Source of the DNA: Bacillus sp. FJAT-14578
GTDB lineage: Bacteria; Bacillota; Bacilli; Bacillales; Bacillaceae_H
Direction: 5' to 3'
NCBI RefSeq assembly: GCF_000504165.1
Contig: NZ_AYSE01000004.1
Coordinates: 62,001-126,000 of the forward strand
DNA: 64,000 nucleotides
The notes under the pieces are model-generated. The model searched no databases. It had not been told where the DNA came from and saw only the letters and a list, made by a program, of their open reading frames with translations. Positions 51,996 through 59,525 of this stretch are shown here, one piece after another (position 1 is the first letter of the stretch; the number at the start of each line of letters is the position of its first letter). The position numbers and the translations under genes are program-made.

Positions 51996-52029
51996 AGGCA
52001 GTTTGCGAATAAGCAAACTGCTTTTTTTA
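51996..52029 (+). terminator. Terminator of ncRNA array 2
   Basis: GCAGTTTGC and GCAAACTGC flank GAATAA, then seven T. Confidence 0.9.
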
Positions 52030-52136
52030 TAAGCTAAAAGAATGTTGTGTATTTATATGCAAGCCCGTCAAAGAATCGTTGTCGGAGTCCCGGAGGAAAC
52101 AGGATACATCCTTATAATTAGTTGAGATTTAGTAAA

Positions 52137-52171
52137 TTGACAAAAAACCGTCTGGACGGTACAGTTAAAAT
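52137..52171 (+). promoter_or_regulatory. Promoter with TetR-type operator
   Basis: TTGACA (52137-52142) and TACAGT (52160-52165) are 17 bases apart. The perfect palindrome ACCGTCTGGACGGT (52147-52160) fills the spacer, so a bound TetR dimer would block RNA polymerase and autoregulate the operon. Confidence 0.75.
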
Positions 52172-52205
52172 GTAAAAGTTGTTACCCTTTTGGAGGTTTA
52201 TGAAA

Positions 52206-52751
52206 ATGATGGAAAATGTTCCCAAACGAAAGTTAATCTTAATGGCAGCATCAGAAATCGTTCGAAATGAAGGAGCAGCTCAATTAACTCTAGAAGCTGC
52301 AGCTCATAAAGCAGGTGTCAGCAAAGGAGGCTTACTCTATCATTTTCCAACGAAAGAAGCCTTAATTAGAGGAATGGTTGATGAGTTAACAAATCAGTAT
52401 GTGAATGAAATTCAGGAAAGAGTAAATGTTGATGATCAATCTGGAAGATGGAGCAGGGCTTACGTAGAAGCTACGTTTAGAGAAATTGAAGATGGATTAA
52501 AAGTGAGCTCTGGATTACTAGCAGCTGTCTTCACCAACCCGGAATTGCTTGAAAAACTTCAAAAGCAATATAGAATTTGGCAGGATAATATCGAATCTGA
52601 AAACACGGATTCTGTACGTCCTACCATTGCACGTCTTGCTGCTGATGGTTTATGGTTTGCAGAAATATTCGGATTAGCTCCTTTAGAAAAAGGGCTTAGA
52701 GAACGCGTATTGACTGAACTTGTTACGTGGACAAAAGAGGAGAATGAATAA
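52206..52751 (+). CDS. TetR/AcrR-family repressor of the SMR pump
   Basis: The N-terminal HTH (KLILMAASEIVRNEGAAQLT...AHKAGVSKGGLLYHFPTKEALI) is typical of TetR. The C-terminal ligand domain includes FTNPELLEKLQKQY and resembles the TetR_C_37-like group that controls small multidrug pumps. ATG 52206 is used because GGAGG (52192-52196) is 9 bases upstream; ATG 52200 is too close. It overlaps the efflux gene by one base (TAATG) and should repress both through the palindrome in the promoter. Confidence 0.85.
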   Translation: MMENVPKRKLILMAASEIVRNEGAAQLTLEAAAHKAGVSKGGLLYHFPTKEALIRGMVDELTNQYVNEIQERVNVDDQSGRWSRAYVEATFREIEDGLKVSSGLLAAVFTNPELLEKLQKQYRIWQDNIESENTDSVRPTIARLAADGLWFAEIFGLAPLEKGLRERVLTELVTWTKEENE

Positions 52752-53134
52752 TGGGATATATCTATTTGTTGTTTTCGATCATTGGAGAGCTTATTGGCAC
52801 ATCCATGGTTAAAGCGTCTGAAGGGTTTACAAAGTTATTCCCTGTGTTAGGGGTTGTTTCAAGCTTTGCTTTCTCCTTTTTCTTTTTATCTTTATCACTG
52901 AAGACCCTGCCGCTCAATATGGCTTATGCCATTTGGTCAGGATTAGGGACAGTAGCAACCGTTTTAATATCTGTGTTGATTTGGAAAGAAAAAATAACGG
53001 TTGGCAGTGTCATCGGGATTTTACTGATTATTGCTGGAGTAGTCGTATTAAATCTCTTTGGCCCTGGTCACAGTCATGCAGCCGACTTAACAAAATCTGA
53101 ATTCCAGGTTCATTCAAAAGAAAGCTCTTATTGA
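52751..53134 (+). CDS. SMR-family multidrug efflux protein (QacC/EmrE-like)
   Basis: Four membrane helices are visible (about 3-20, 30-50, 57-80, 84-105). The conserved membrane-embedded Glu lies in FSIIGELIGTSMVKASEGFT near residue 13, and the LPLNMAYAIWSGLGTV helix-3 signature follows. These proteins work as antiparallel dimers that exchange protons for quaternary ammonium compounds. A hydrophilic His/Ser-rich tail of about 20 residues (GHSHAADLTKSEFQVHSKE) is longer than usual. It is co-transcribed with its TetR repressor and followed by a perfect terminator. Confidence 0.9.
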   Translation: MGYIYLLFSIIGELIGTSMVKASEGFTKLFPVLGVVSSFAFSFFFLSLSLKTLPLNMAYAIWSGLGTVATVLISVLIWKEKITVGSVIGILLIIAGVVVLNLFGPGHSHAADLTKSEFQVHSKESSY

Positions 53135-53172
53135 GCGAAAGAATGCTATAACACAATTATGATTTAACTGTA

Positions 53173-53217
53173 ATAAGCCGGAAATATTCATAACTTGAAT
53201 ATTTCCGGCTTATTTCA
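53173..53217 (+). terminator. Terminator of the TetR-SMR operon
   Basis: AAGCCGGAAATATTCA pairs perfectly with TGAATATTTCCGGCTT around TAACT, followed by ATTTC. Confidence 0.85.
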
Positions 53218-53334
53218 TATACGAAATATATACTGCGGCAAACTACATTTTTTATTTGTGAGAAATAGTCTATCATCAGCAGGTTATCTGCTTAAATACA
53301 AGCTGCCCATTTTCCATTTTAACTGAAAAATCAA

Positions 53335-53392
53335 TTTACAAATTATTCTAAATATGTATAATTAACATTGTAATATAAATTAACAGTGTTAA
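53335..53392 (+). promoter_or_regulatory. Promoter and possible operator of second TetR gene
   Basis: TTTACA (53335-53340) and TATAAT (53357-53362) are 16 bases apart. The palindrome TTAACAGTGTTAA (53380-53392) lies just after the expected start site, with a weaker related ATTAACATTGTAAT at 53361-53374. Confidence 0.55.
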
Positions 53393-53478
53393 CTATATGG
53401 TTGGGTATTTAAAGAGAAGCAGTTATACAAGGGCCTAAAACTATTTTTATCAACAGCAGTAGGAGTGAGCAAAGCGAA

Positions 53479-54084
53479 ATGGGCACAAAAGAAAGACGAC
53501 AAAGAGAAATCGAAGAAATGAAACAGGAAATCATCGATGCTGCTGTCCACCTTTTTGTAACAGAAGGGTATGAACATGTTTCAATGAGGAAAATTGCCGC
53601 AAGAATCGACTATTCCGCTACAGCTATTTATAACTATTTTGCCAATAAAGAAGAGATTTTGATTCACTTATTAAGGCATGCGTATGGACAGTTTTTCGGA
53701 AGGTTAAAAGAGGCCGTTGCCGACAGCGAAGGCCGGAGTGAACTTGAACGACTAAAGGCAACCTTGCATGCCTATATCGCATTCGGGCTGGAATATCCTG
53801 ATTATTATCAGCTCATCTTCATCGAAAATGTCCATCAGCTGCAAAAGGCTCTTTCAATGGATAATGACCGATTTAGAGGTTTTTTACTATTAACGGAGAT
53901 GGTGAAAGAGGCCATGGATGCGGGAGAACTGAAAAAGAATGATGTGCAGCTTGTTTCACAGTCTTTATGGGCCTCCCTTCATGGCATTACTTCTTTGTTA
54001 ATTACATTTCCGGGCTTTGATTGGCACGAAAAGGAAGAGTTGGTTTCGTTTCAGATTGAGGCAATGGTAAGAGGGTTACAGTGA
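53479..54084 (+). CDS. TetR/AcrR-family transcriptional regulator
   Basis: The HTH reads EIIDAAVHLFVTEGYEHVSMRKIAARIDYSATAIYNYFANKEEIL. The C-terminal part (YIAFGLEYPDYYQLIFIEN, SLWASLHGITSLLITFPGF) matches the WHG-type TetR C-terminal domain, often found beside lipid or membrane genes. ATG 53479 follows AGGAGTGAG. The DUF2306 membrane protein begins 60 bases downstream and is probably its target. A palindrome near the promoter suggests autoregulation. Confidence 0.85.
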   Translation: MGTKERRQREIEEMKQEIIDAAVHLFVTEGYEHVSMRKIAARIDYSATAIYNYFANKEEILIHLLRHAYGQFFGRLKEAVADSEGRSELERLKATLHAYIAFGLEYPDYYQLIFIENVHQLQKALSMDNDRFRGFLLLTEMVKEAMDAGELKKNDVQLVSQSLWASLHGITSLLITFPGFDWHEKEELVSFQIEAMVRGLQ

Positions 54085-54144
54085 AATGGGCAGTGGGTCT
54101 GGAAAAAGTTTAAGGAAAATGAGCATTTATGGGGGGATGGAGCG

Positions 54145-54795
54145 GTGGGCACACGAAAAGTGAACGTTACCGTTTTGATTTGTTATGTTGTGGTGATGGT
54201 CTTTATGGCCTATCTCGTGATGGCGTATATTCTTCATGATCCGAAGGAGAGCGGAATAGTGTCGGGGAAGCTGGAGGATCCTGATTTTCCGATTCGCATA
54301 TGGCAGGGCGTTCTTTATTTTCACATTATAACGGGAGCGGTCGCTCTTGTTGTCGGTCCTTTTCAGTTTTTAAAGGAAAGCCGGAAAAAGGCGAACATGC
54401 ACAGGACAATCGGCAAAGTGTATGTTTCCTCTATTTTTCTCAGTGTTCCGGCAGGGGTTTTTCTTGCTTTTTATGCTACGGGAGGTGCTGGTTCCGCGTT
54501 TGCATTTCTCGTGCTTGATGCTTTCTGGTTTGTTACCACATTTCTGGGGCTGAAACGAATTCGCCAGAGAAACATTCAAAGTCACCAGGAGTGGATGCTT
54601 CGAAGCTATGCCGTTACGTTGGGCTTTGTGACGTTCCGGATTTTCATGCCGATTTTTGTGTTTGCAATGGGACTCGGCTTTGCAGTTGGCTTTCCTCTTG
54701 CGGTATTCATTTCGCTGATCATCAATCTCTCTGCGGCCGAATGGTATGTACACCGAAAAAGGAAAGCGGCAATCGATACAGTGCTTCCGGTCTGA
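54145..54795 (+). CDS. DUF2306-family integral membrane protein
   Basis: The 216-residue protein has six to seven hydrophobic helices. Conserved DUF2306 features are visible: YFHIITGAVALVVGPFQFL with the His in helix 2, NMHRTIGKVYV between helices 2 and 3, and SHQEWMLRSYAVTLGFVTFR between helices 4 and 5. The His residues at HIITG, MHRTIG and SHQEWM suggest haem or quinone binding, but the function is unproved. A start at 54145 (GTG) follows GGGGGGATGGAGC. It is probably co-transcribed with the TetR gene and has a terminator at 54810. Confidence 0.8.
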   Translation: MGTRKVNVTVLICYVVVMVFMAYLVMAYILHDPKESGIVSGKLEDPDFPIRIWQGVLYFHIITGAVALVVGPFQFLKESRKKANMHRTIGKVYVSSIFLSVPAGVFLAFYATGGAGSAFAFLVLDAFWFVTTFLGLKRIRQRNIQSHQEWMLRSYAVTLGFVTFRIFMPIFVFAMGLGFAVGFPLAVFISLIINLSAAEWYVHRKRKAAIDTVLPV

Positions 54796-54809
54796 ATGTG
54801 TGAAAAACG

Positions 54810-54850
54810 GGGTGCTATCCTCTCAAGGTAGAGAGGGATGGTACCTTTTT
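54810..54850. terminator. Terminator between convergent genes
   Basis: GGTGCTATCCTCTC pairs with GAGAGGGATGGTACC around AAGGTA, then five T. Confidence 0.8.
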
Positions 54851-55398
54851 CATAAGATAAATTCTAATTGTATATCTAAAGGTTCTTTCTCATAGATCTT
54901 CTCGTTAATCTCTTTTGCGAATGTACAGCCGACGGATCTGTAAAAATGCTGTGTTTCTTCTGCAGGATGAGCACCTATATATAGCTTCTTGGCACCTATT
55001 TGTTTTGCTTTTGAGCAGCACAACTCAAACATCTTCTTGCCTACACCGCTGTTTCTGTATTCGTTAGACACATGAATATAGGACAGCTCTGTATATTCCT
55101 TATTCCTACCGAACAATTCGCCTTCCACACTGGAAAATCCGATTAACTCACGATTTGCAAAAGCTCCTATGACAAACCCTCCAGCTTTAACGCAATGTTG
55201 CAGTGAACGAATGACAAGCGCCTTTTTTTCGTCATTCCACTGCTCAACAAAATGGTCAGCTTTAAGGTTATATTGGCTGTTTTCTTGAAACCATACATGA
55301 TTTGTCTCTTGATACCGATTGAACGTTTTAAGGAGAGTAGAATGTAAATCATCTAATCCCAATATTTTGTATGTTATAGACTGCTCTTTTTTCATCAT
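54850..55398 (-). CDS. GNAT-family N-acetyltransferase
   Basis: The 182-residue protein has the GNAT core: GFVIGAFANRELIGFSSVEG (beta 2-3), ELSYIHVSNEYRNSGVGKKMFELC with the acetyl-CoA-binding motif R-x-x-G-x-G near residues 120-126, and GAKKLYIGAHPAEETQHFYRSVGC (motif B). The substrate is unknown. ATG 55398 follows GAGGAAAT by 4-7 bases. It converges with the DUF2306 gene and stands alone. Confidence 0.85.
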   Translation of the reverse strand: MMKKEQSITYKILGLDDLHSTLLKTFNRYQETNHVWFQENSQYNLKADHFVEQWNDEKKALVIRSLQHCVKAGGFVIGAFANRELIGFSSVEGELFGRNKEYTELSYIHVSNEYRNSGVGKKMFELCCSKAKQIGAKKLYIGAHPAEETQHFYRSVGCTFAKEINEKIYEKEPLDIQLEFIL

Positions 55399-55512
55399 GA
55401 TTTCCTCGCCTGGTATACTTTAGTTTTTAAAACGCTTTGCCTTTAATGGTTCAACATAATAAGGTGTTTTCCTTTTTTAAAGCAGGAGAACGAGAAGAAT
55501 TGGAGAAACCCT

Positions 55513-55539
55513 AATCGGGTGGTGACAGGCACTTTTAAC
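55513..55539 (+). repeat. Family B repeat, half copy
   Basis: TAATCGGGTGGTGACAGGCA then CTTTTAA is identical to 37709-37735. It ends 5 bases before the ribosome site of the histidine kinase, where a response regulator gene would be expected. Confidence 0.75.
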
Positions 55540-55557
55540 AATTGGAGGTGCATACAT

Positions 55558-56940
55558 ATTAAATCGCTATATACTCGTGTTGTATTGATTTTTGTCGGAA
55601 TCGTGATGTTGAGTCTGATCACAGCACTTATTGTCAGCACCTTTTTGTATGAAGGCCGAGTTCAAAATTTGGTGCAAGACATTCTCATTAAGAACGGCAA
55701 GCAAATTATCCAAACGTATGAGTCGACACCTTCCGCTGAGTTAGTGCCGTTTATGCAAAGCGTTTCCGGACTCTCCAACAACCTTCTCCAACTTTACGAT
55801 AAGGACGGGCAGCCGCTCCTTGATAAAAAAAAGTGGCCCATGGAGATAGAGTCTCAGGATGTAGAGAAGGTGCTTGCCGGTGATGTTCGCCATCTCGATC
55901 AAATAGACCTTGGTAATATGCACATCCCTAAATATCCTTTAGTCGGCCTTCCATTTCAGGTAGATGGGCAGCCTTACGCCTTATTTATAACCGTAGAAAA
56001 AAATCCAGTCGAGAATGAAATCATGAATTCCATCCATCTTATGTACCTCATTATCCTGTTTTTGGGCAGTCTGTTGATTATTGTTGCGGCGCGTTATATC
56101 GTAAATCCCATTGTCCGTTTGACGGAAGCGACCAAGAGGATGGCGAAAGGACAATTCGATGTGGAGCTTCCTACGAAACGCAAGGATGAAATCGGTGTTT
56201 TGAGCGTTAGCTTTAATCAGATGGCGAAAGAACTCGCTAAACTGGATCGAATGCGCCGAGATTTTGTTTCCAACGTCTCACATGAGATTGGGTCACCCTT
56301 AACGTCTATTTCTGGTTTTACCAAAGCGTTAAAGCAGAAGCAAATGAGTGAGGAAAGCCGCCTTCGCTATTTGACCATCATTGAAGAGGAGAGCGAGAGG
56401 TTAGCGCGGTTAAGTCAAAATTTACTGCAATTATCCCATCTGCAGCATGACAATAAGCCGTTAAATGTCAGTACTTACCGATTAGATGAACAACTTCGGA
56501 AAGTCGTCATTGCGTTGGATCCGCACTGGGGAGCAAAAGAAATTGAAATCGCTCTTCATCTGGAGCCTTTAATGGTTCAAGCGGATGAAGACCAGTTGAG
56601 TCAAGTGTGGATCAATTTACTGAGCAATAGTATAAAATTCACGCCAGCAGGCGGAAAGATTGTGATTGAAGCCGTGATGAAAGATAACAAGAACACCGTA
56701 TCCATCACAGATAATGGAATTGGAATCCCTGCAGAAGAACGTGCGGATATTTTTAAGCCGTTTCATAAAGTGGATAAAGCCCGCAACTCTTCAGTTAAAG
56801 GAAATGGCCTCGGTTTATCGATTGTGAAACAAATCATAGACATGCATCAGGGGGATATTCAAGTATCAGGAAAACTGGGAACAGGTGCAACTTTTGAAGT
56901 GACATTGCCTGTTGATTCAGATGTTTTGGATAATAAATGA
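55558..56940 (+). CDS. Orphan sensor histidine kinase, HAMP type, likely ATT start
   Basis: TM1 lies at about 8-28 and TM2 near 165-183, with an external sensor of about 135 residues between. HAMP follows (IVNPIVRLTEATKRMAKGQF), then the H-box FVSNVSHEIGSPLTSI (the usual Leu after the Glu is Ile, and Arg-Asn is replaced by Gly-Ser), N-box WINLLSNSIKF, DNGIGIP and NGLGLSIVKQI. The frame begins ATT AAA TCG CTA TAT, 7 bases after GGAGGTG, and homologues begin MKSLYTR, so the initiator codon here is ATT. GTG 55519 lies inside the repeat and is unlikely. These kinases normally follow a response regulator, which is missing. Confidence 0.8.
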   Translation: MKSLYTRVVLIFVGIVMLSLITALIVSTFLYEGRVQNLVQDILIKNGKQIIQTYESTPSAELVPFMQSVSGLSNNLLQLYDKDGQPLLDKKKWPMEIESQDVEKVLAGDVRHLDQIDLGNMHIPKYPLVGLPFQVDGQPYALFITVEKNPVENEIMNSIHLMYLIILFLGSLLIIVAARYIVNPIVRLTEATKRMAKGQFDVELPTKRKDEIGVLSVSFNQMAKELAKLDRMRRDFVSNVSHEIGSPLTSISGFTKALKQKQMSEESRLRYLTIIEEESERLARLSQNLLQLSHLQHDNKPLNVSTYRLDEQLRKVVIALDPHWGAKEIEIALHLEPLMVQADEDQLSQVWINLLSNSIKFTPAGGKIVIEAVMKDNKNTVSITDNGIGIPAEERADIFKPFHKVDKARNSSVKGNGLGLSIVKQIIDMHQGDIQVSGKLGTGATFEVTLPVDSDVLDNK

Positions 56941-57070
56941 TAGAAGTGCCGCCAATTGGGCGGTATTTTTTTTGAAATGATTTGTTCCGTTCATATTGAG
57001 TTCATAAAGCGGATTTATATTATCCTTACAGGAAGTTCATTTTACAAAGTTTTTTACAGGAGGGAAAATA

Positions 57071-57436
57071 ATGAAAATCTGCTGTGCGAAGAAGAAAACA
57101 GGGCAAAAAGTATCAACCAAACCGAAAACAGGACAAAAGATATCAGCATTTCTGCCGATGATTATCACTTTTTTAGCTACCCAACACTGGTTGCATGGAC
57201 TTCTCCTTTTTGCTTTTCTGGGAGGGTCCGCTGGCGGGGTGATGAGCATGAATATGGATGGGATGATAGGGGTTCAGAGAATAATGATTGTTCTTTGTCT
57301 CGTAACAGTCCTCTGGTCGGTTTACCAATTAGTTAAAGATGGATTTAAAAGTAAGGGCATGATCATCATGACCTCTCTTTCAACGGTCATGTCGGTAGGG
57401 TATGTGATTGTGACATTGATTAAAACAGGATGGTAA
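57071..57436 (+). CDS. Small membrane protein with basic N-terminus
   Basis: ATG 57071 follows ACAGGAGGG. The N-terminus is basic and Cys-containing (KICCAKKKTGQK) with a duplicated KTGQK unit. Three hydrophobic segments follow (about 27-48, 66-85, 95-116), one containing GLLLFAFLGGSAGGVMSMNMDGM. No family is recognised. It lies 130 bases after the histidine kinase and may belong to its envelope-stress regulon (inference). Confidence 0.65.
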   Translation: MKICCAKKKTGQKVSTKPKTGQKISAFLPMIITFLATQHWLHGLLLFAFLGGSAGGVMSMNMDGMIGVQRIMIVLCLVTVLWSVYQLVKDGFKSKGMIIMTSLSTVMSVGYVIVTLIKTGW

Positions 57437-57508
57437 TTTTATTTTTTTAAATTTTTATACCTTACGAAGGTATGGTAGTTAAAATATATTAGCGAGGAGA
57501 CAAATGAA

Positions 57509-58894
57509 ATGAAAAAGTTATTACTACGTTTGATTGCTTATATCAGTATTTTCACCGTGATGGTAGGAGGGGTTGGTTTTTTCGGAATTACTCGTTCACA
57601 GAAAGATTTTTACGGAGCGATTCGCCAGGAGCCCATTCCTTCTTTACAAGGAATAGAGAAGCCTGAATATGATCCGAACAAACCCACTGTTGCGGTACTA
57701 TTGGGGAATGAAACGACTGAGGGATCCGATTTCATGATTCCGTATGAATTGTTCTCCCGGACTGGGGAGTTCAATGTCTATGCCGTTGCCTCAGACAATG
57801 AGGTAAGGTCATTAACCGGCGGCCTTGATGTGATACCGCATTACTCTTTTAAAGAAATGGATATATTGCTCGGGAAAAGTCCTGATATTATCGCGATTCC
57901 TTTTATGCCAATGAATGATGAAAAGAAGTTTCAACCTGTTCAAGAATGGCTGCAAAAACATTCCAACACTAATTTACTAAGCATTTGCGGGGGATCAGGG
58001 AATCTTGCGGCTGCGGGTTTATTGAAAGGAAAATCAGTGGCCACTCACTGGCAAAACCGCCTCTTTGACGCAGTTGAAAAGAAATTTCCTGAAACGGACT
58101 GGAGATGGGATCAGCGGTATATGCAGGACGGAAACGTAGTATCCTCGGCTGGTGTTTCATCGGGAATCGATGCCGTTCTTTATGTGATTTCGCAACGATT
58201 AGGCGAACCTGCGGCAGAAAAAATTGCACAAGAAATGAACTATCCATCATACCACTTCGTTCAAAATCCAAAGATGGCCCCATTTGATGTCGATGTGCGC
58301 ACCTATACATTGAATAACGCTTTTCAATGGAACAAGAAAAAGGCAGGTGTGCTGCTGTATAACGGTGTGGAGGAAATGGCGCTGGCTTCCGTCTTTGATA
58401 TCTATTCAGATACTGGAACGACAAAGGTTCTTTCCATTTCAAGTTCGGAGCATCCTATTGTGACGAAACACGGACTGAACTTGATTTCAAGGCATTTATT
58501 ATCGAATACCCCGCAATTAGATAAAATGATTGTTCCGGGAAGAGAAGCGAAATCGTTGGCTGCGGAGGAGATCAAAAACTGGAACGAAAAGGGGAATGCC
58601 AAGGAGCTTTCGTTTGTTCACAGCGATTCCTCAGATCGGTTTATATTTGAAGTTCAACTTGAAGATTTAGCCAAGCAAGAGGACCTTCTCACTGCTCAAC
58701 ATGCGGTGAAACGACTCGAATTTCGGGCGAATGATATTCAGCTTGAAGGCAAACCGTTTCCTCTTGAACCTTACGGCAATCTGTTTTTTACTGGGTTATT
58801 AGCAGTGTTCACAGCTTTTTATATTGACAGACGATTCATTATGAAGAAGAGGAGAACTTCAAAATCAAACGATAGTTCACAGAAAATGTCTTAA
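57509..58894 (+). CDS. Membrane-anchored protein with two DJ-1/PfpI-like domains
   Basis: An N-terminal membrane anchor (about 5-28) precedes a DJ-1/PfpI domain at 55-235: VAVLLGNETTEGSDFMIPYELF, then LLSICGGSGNLAAAGLLKGK with the nucleophile Cys near residue 152, and THWQNRLFDAVEKKFP. A second, degenerate copy covers about 260-400 (AGVLLYNGVEEMALASVFDIYS) without the Cys. A C-terminal helix (FFTGLLAVFTAFYIDRRF) gives a second anchor. Soluble DJ-1 relatives fused to AraC domains sense ligands; this extracytoplasmic form is unusual. ATG 57509 follows GCGAGGAG. Two strong hairpins follow. Confidence 0.75.
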   Translation: MKKLLLRLIAYISIFTVMVGGVGFFGITRSQKDFYGAIRQEPIPSLQGIEKPEYDPNKPTVAVLLGNETTEGSDFMIPYELFSRTGEFNVYAVASDNEVRSLTGGLDVIPHYSFKEMDILLGKSPDIIAIPFMPMNDEKKFQPVQEWLQKHSNTNLLSICGGSGNLAAAGLLKGKSVATHWQNRLFDAVEKKFPETDWRWDQRYMQDGNVVSSAGVSSGIDAVLYVISQRLGEPAAEKIAQEMNYPSYHFVQNPKMAPFDVDVRTYTLNNAFQWNKKKAGVLLYNGVEEMALASVFDIYSDTGTTKVLSISSSEHPIVTKHGLNLISRHLLSNTPQLDKMIVPGREAKSLAAEEIKNWNEKGNAKELSFVHSDSSDRFIFEVQLEDLAKQEDLLTAQHAVKRLEFRANDIQLEGKPFPLEPYGNLFFTGLLAVFTAFYIDRRFIMKKRRTSKSNDSSQKMS

Positions 58895-58976
58895 GCTTTG
58901 TTGAACAAACCATAACACATTCAAAAGAGGTTATCCCATAAATCCCTAATAAATTACCAAAACGGATTTTTACTAC

Positions 58977-59029
58977 AAGGTCCCGTCACATAATCCCTTG
59001 GTTTTATAGGGTTTTCATGACGGGGCCTT
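58977..59029 (+). terminator. Hairpin after DJ-1-like gene
   Basis: AAGGTCCCGTCA pairs with TGACGGGGCCTT across an inner stem of CCCT and AGGG. Confidence 0.65.
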
Positions 59030-59033
59030 GCAG

Positions 59034-59084
59034 GAGGATGACCCAGAAGGGCCGTATTTTGTCCTTTTGGGTCATCCTCTTTAC
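59034..59084 (+). terminator. Second hairpin after DJ-1-like gene
   Basis: GAGGATGACCCAGAAGG pairs with CCTTTTGGGTCATCCTC, then TTTA. From 59085 to 59525 only a family B repeat is seen. Confidence 0.75.
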
Positions 59085-59264
59085 CGTAAAACTTAGACAT
59101 GATATAGTGTTATAGTGATTTTACTTACATCATATGATGAATAGGAGAGGGAAGTTCTATGCCCTTTTCAAATGCGGAAGGCGTCCTTGATGGGGTGTCT
59201 ATTTTTTGTTGTTGAACTCCGTTGTCAAATCTTCTGACAAGAAATTAGCGATGTAGTATGGTTT

Positions 59265-59307
59265 ATGCCTGTCATTTCCTGATTTGGGTGATGACAGGCA
59301 TTTTTAC
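59265..59307 (+). repeat. Family B hairpin repeat
   Basis: ATGCCTGTCATTTCC pairs with GGGTGATGACAGGCAT around TGATTT, followed by TTTT. It is complete and not adjacent to any gene end. Confidence 0.75.
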
Positions 59308-59525
59308 ATTTCCTGCAATTTCATAGGTCTAACGATTTAAGATTGTTGTCTTAGAGCCGATATATGAGATAGGAAGTTATTGGGGGTAAACCCAGTCTTT
59401 TGAAAGTTAGAGATGAAGAATTAACAAGACCTATGTAGACGAAAGAAAAATAGTCTTAACGTATTCTTTATCCATTTATGCAGGCAGTACGTACATATTA
59501 TATTTCGTGGAGTGTGACAACCGAG

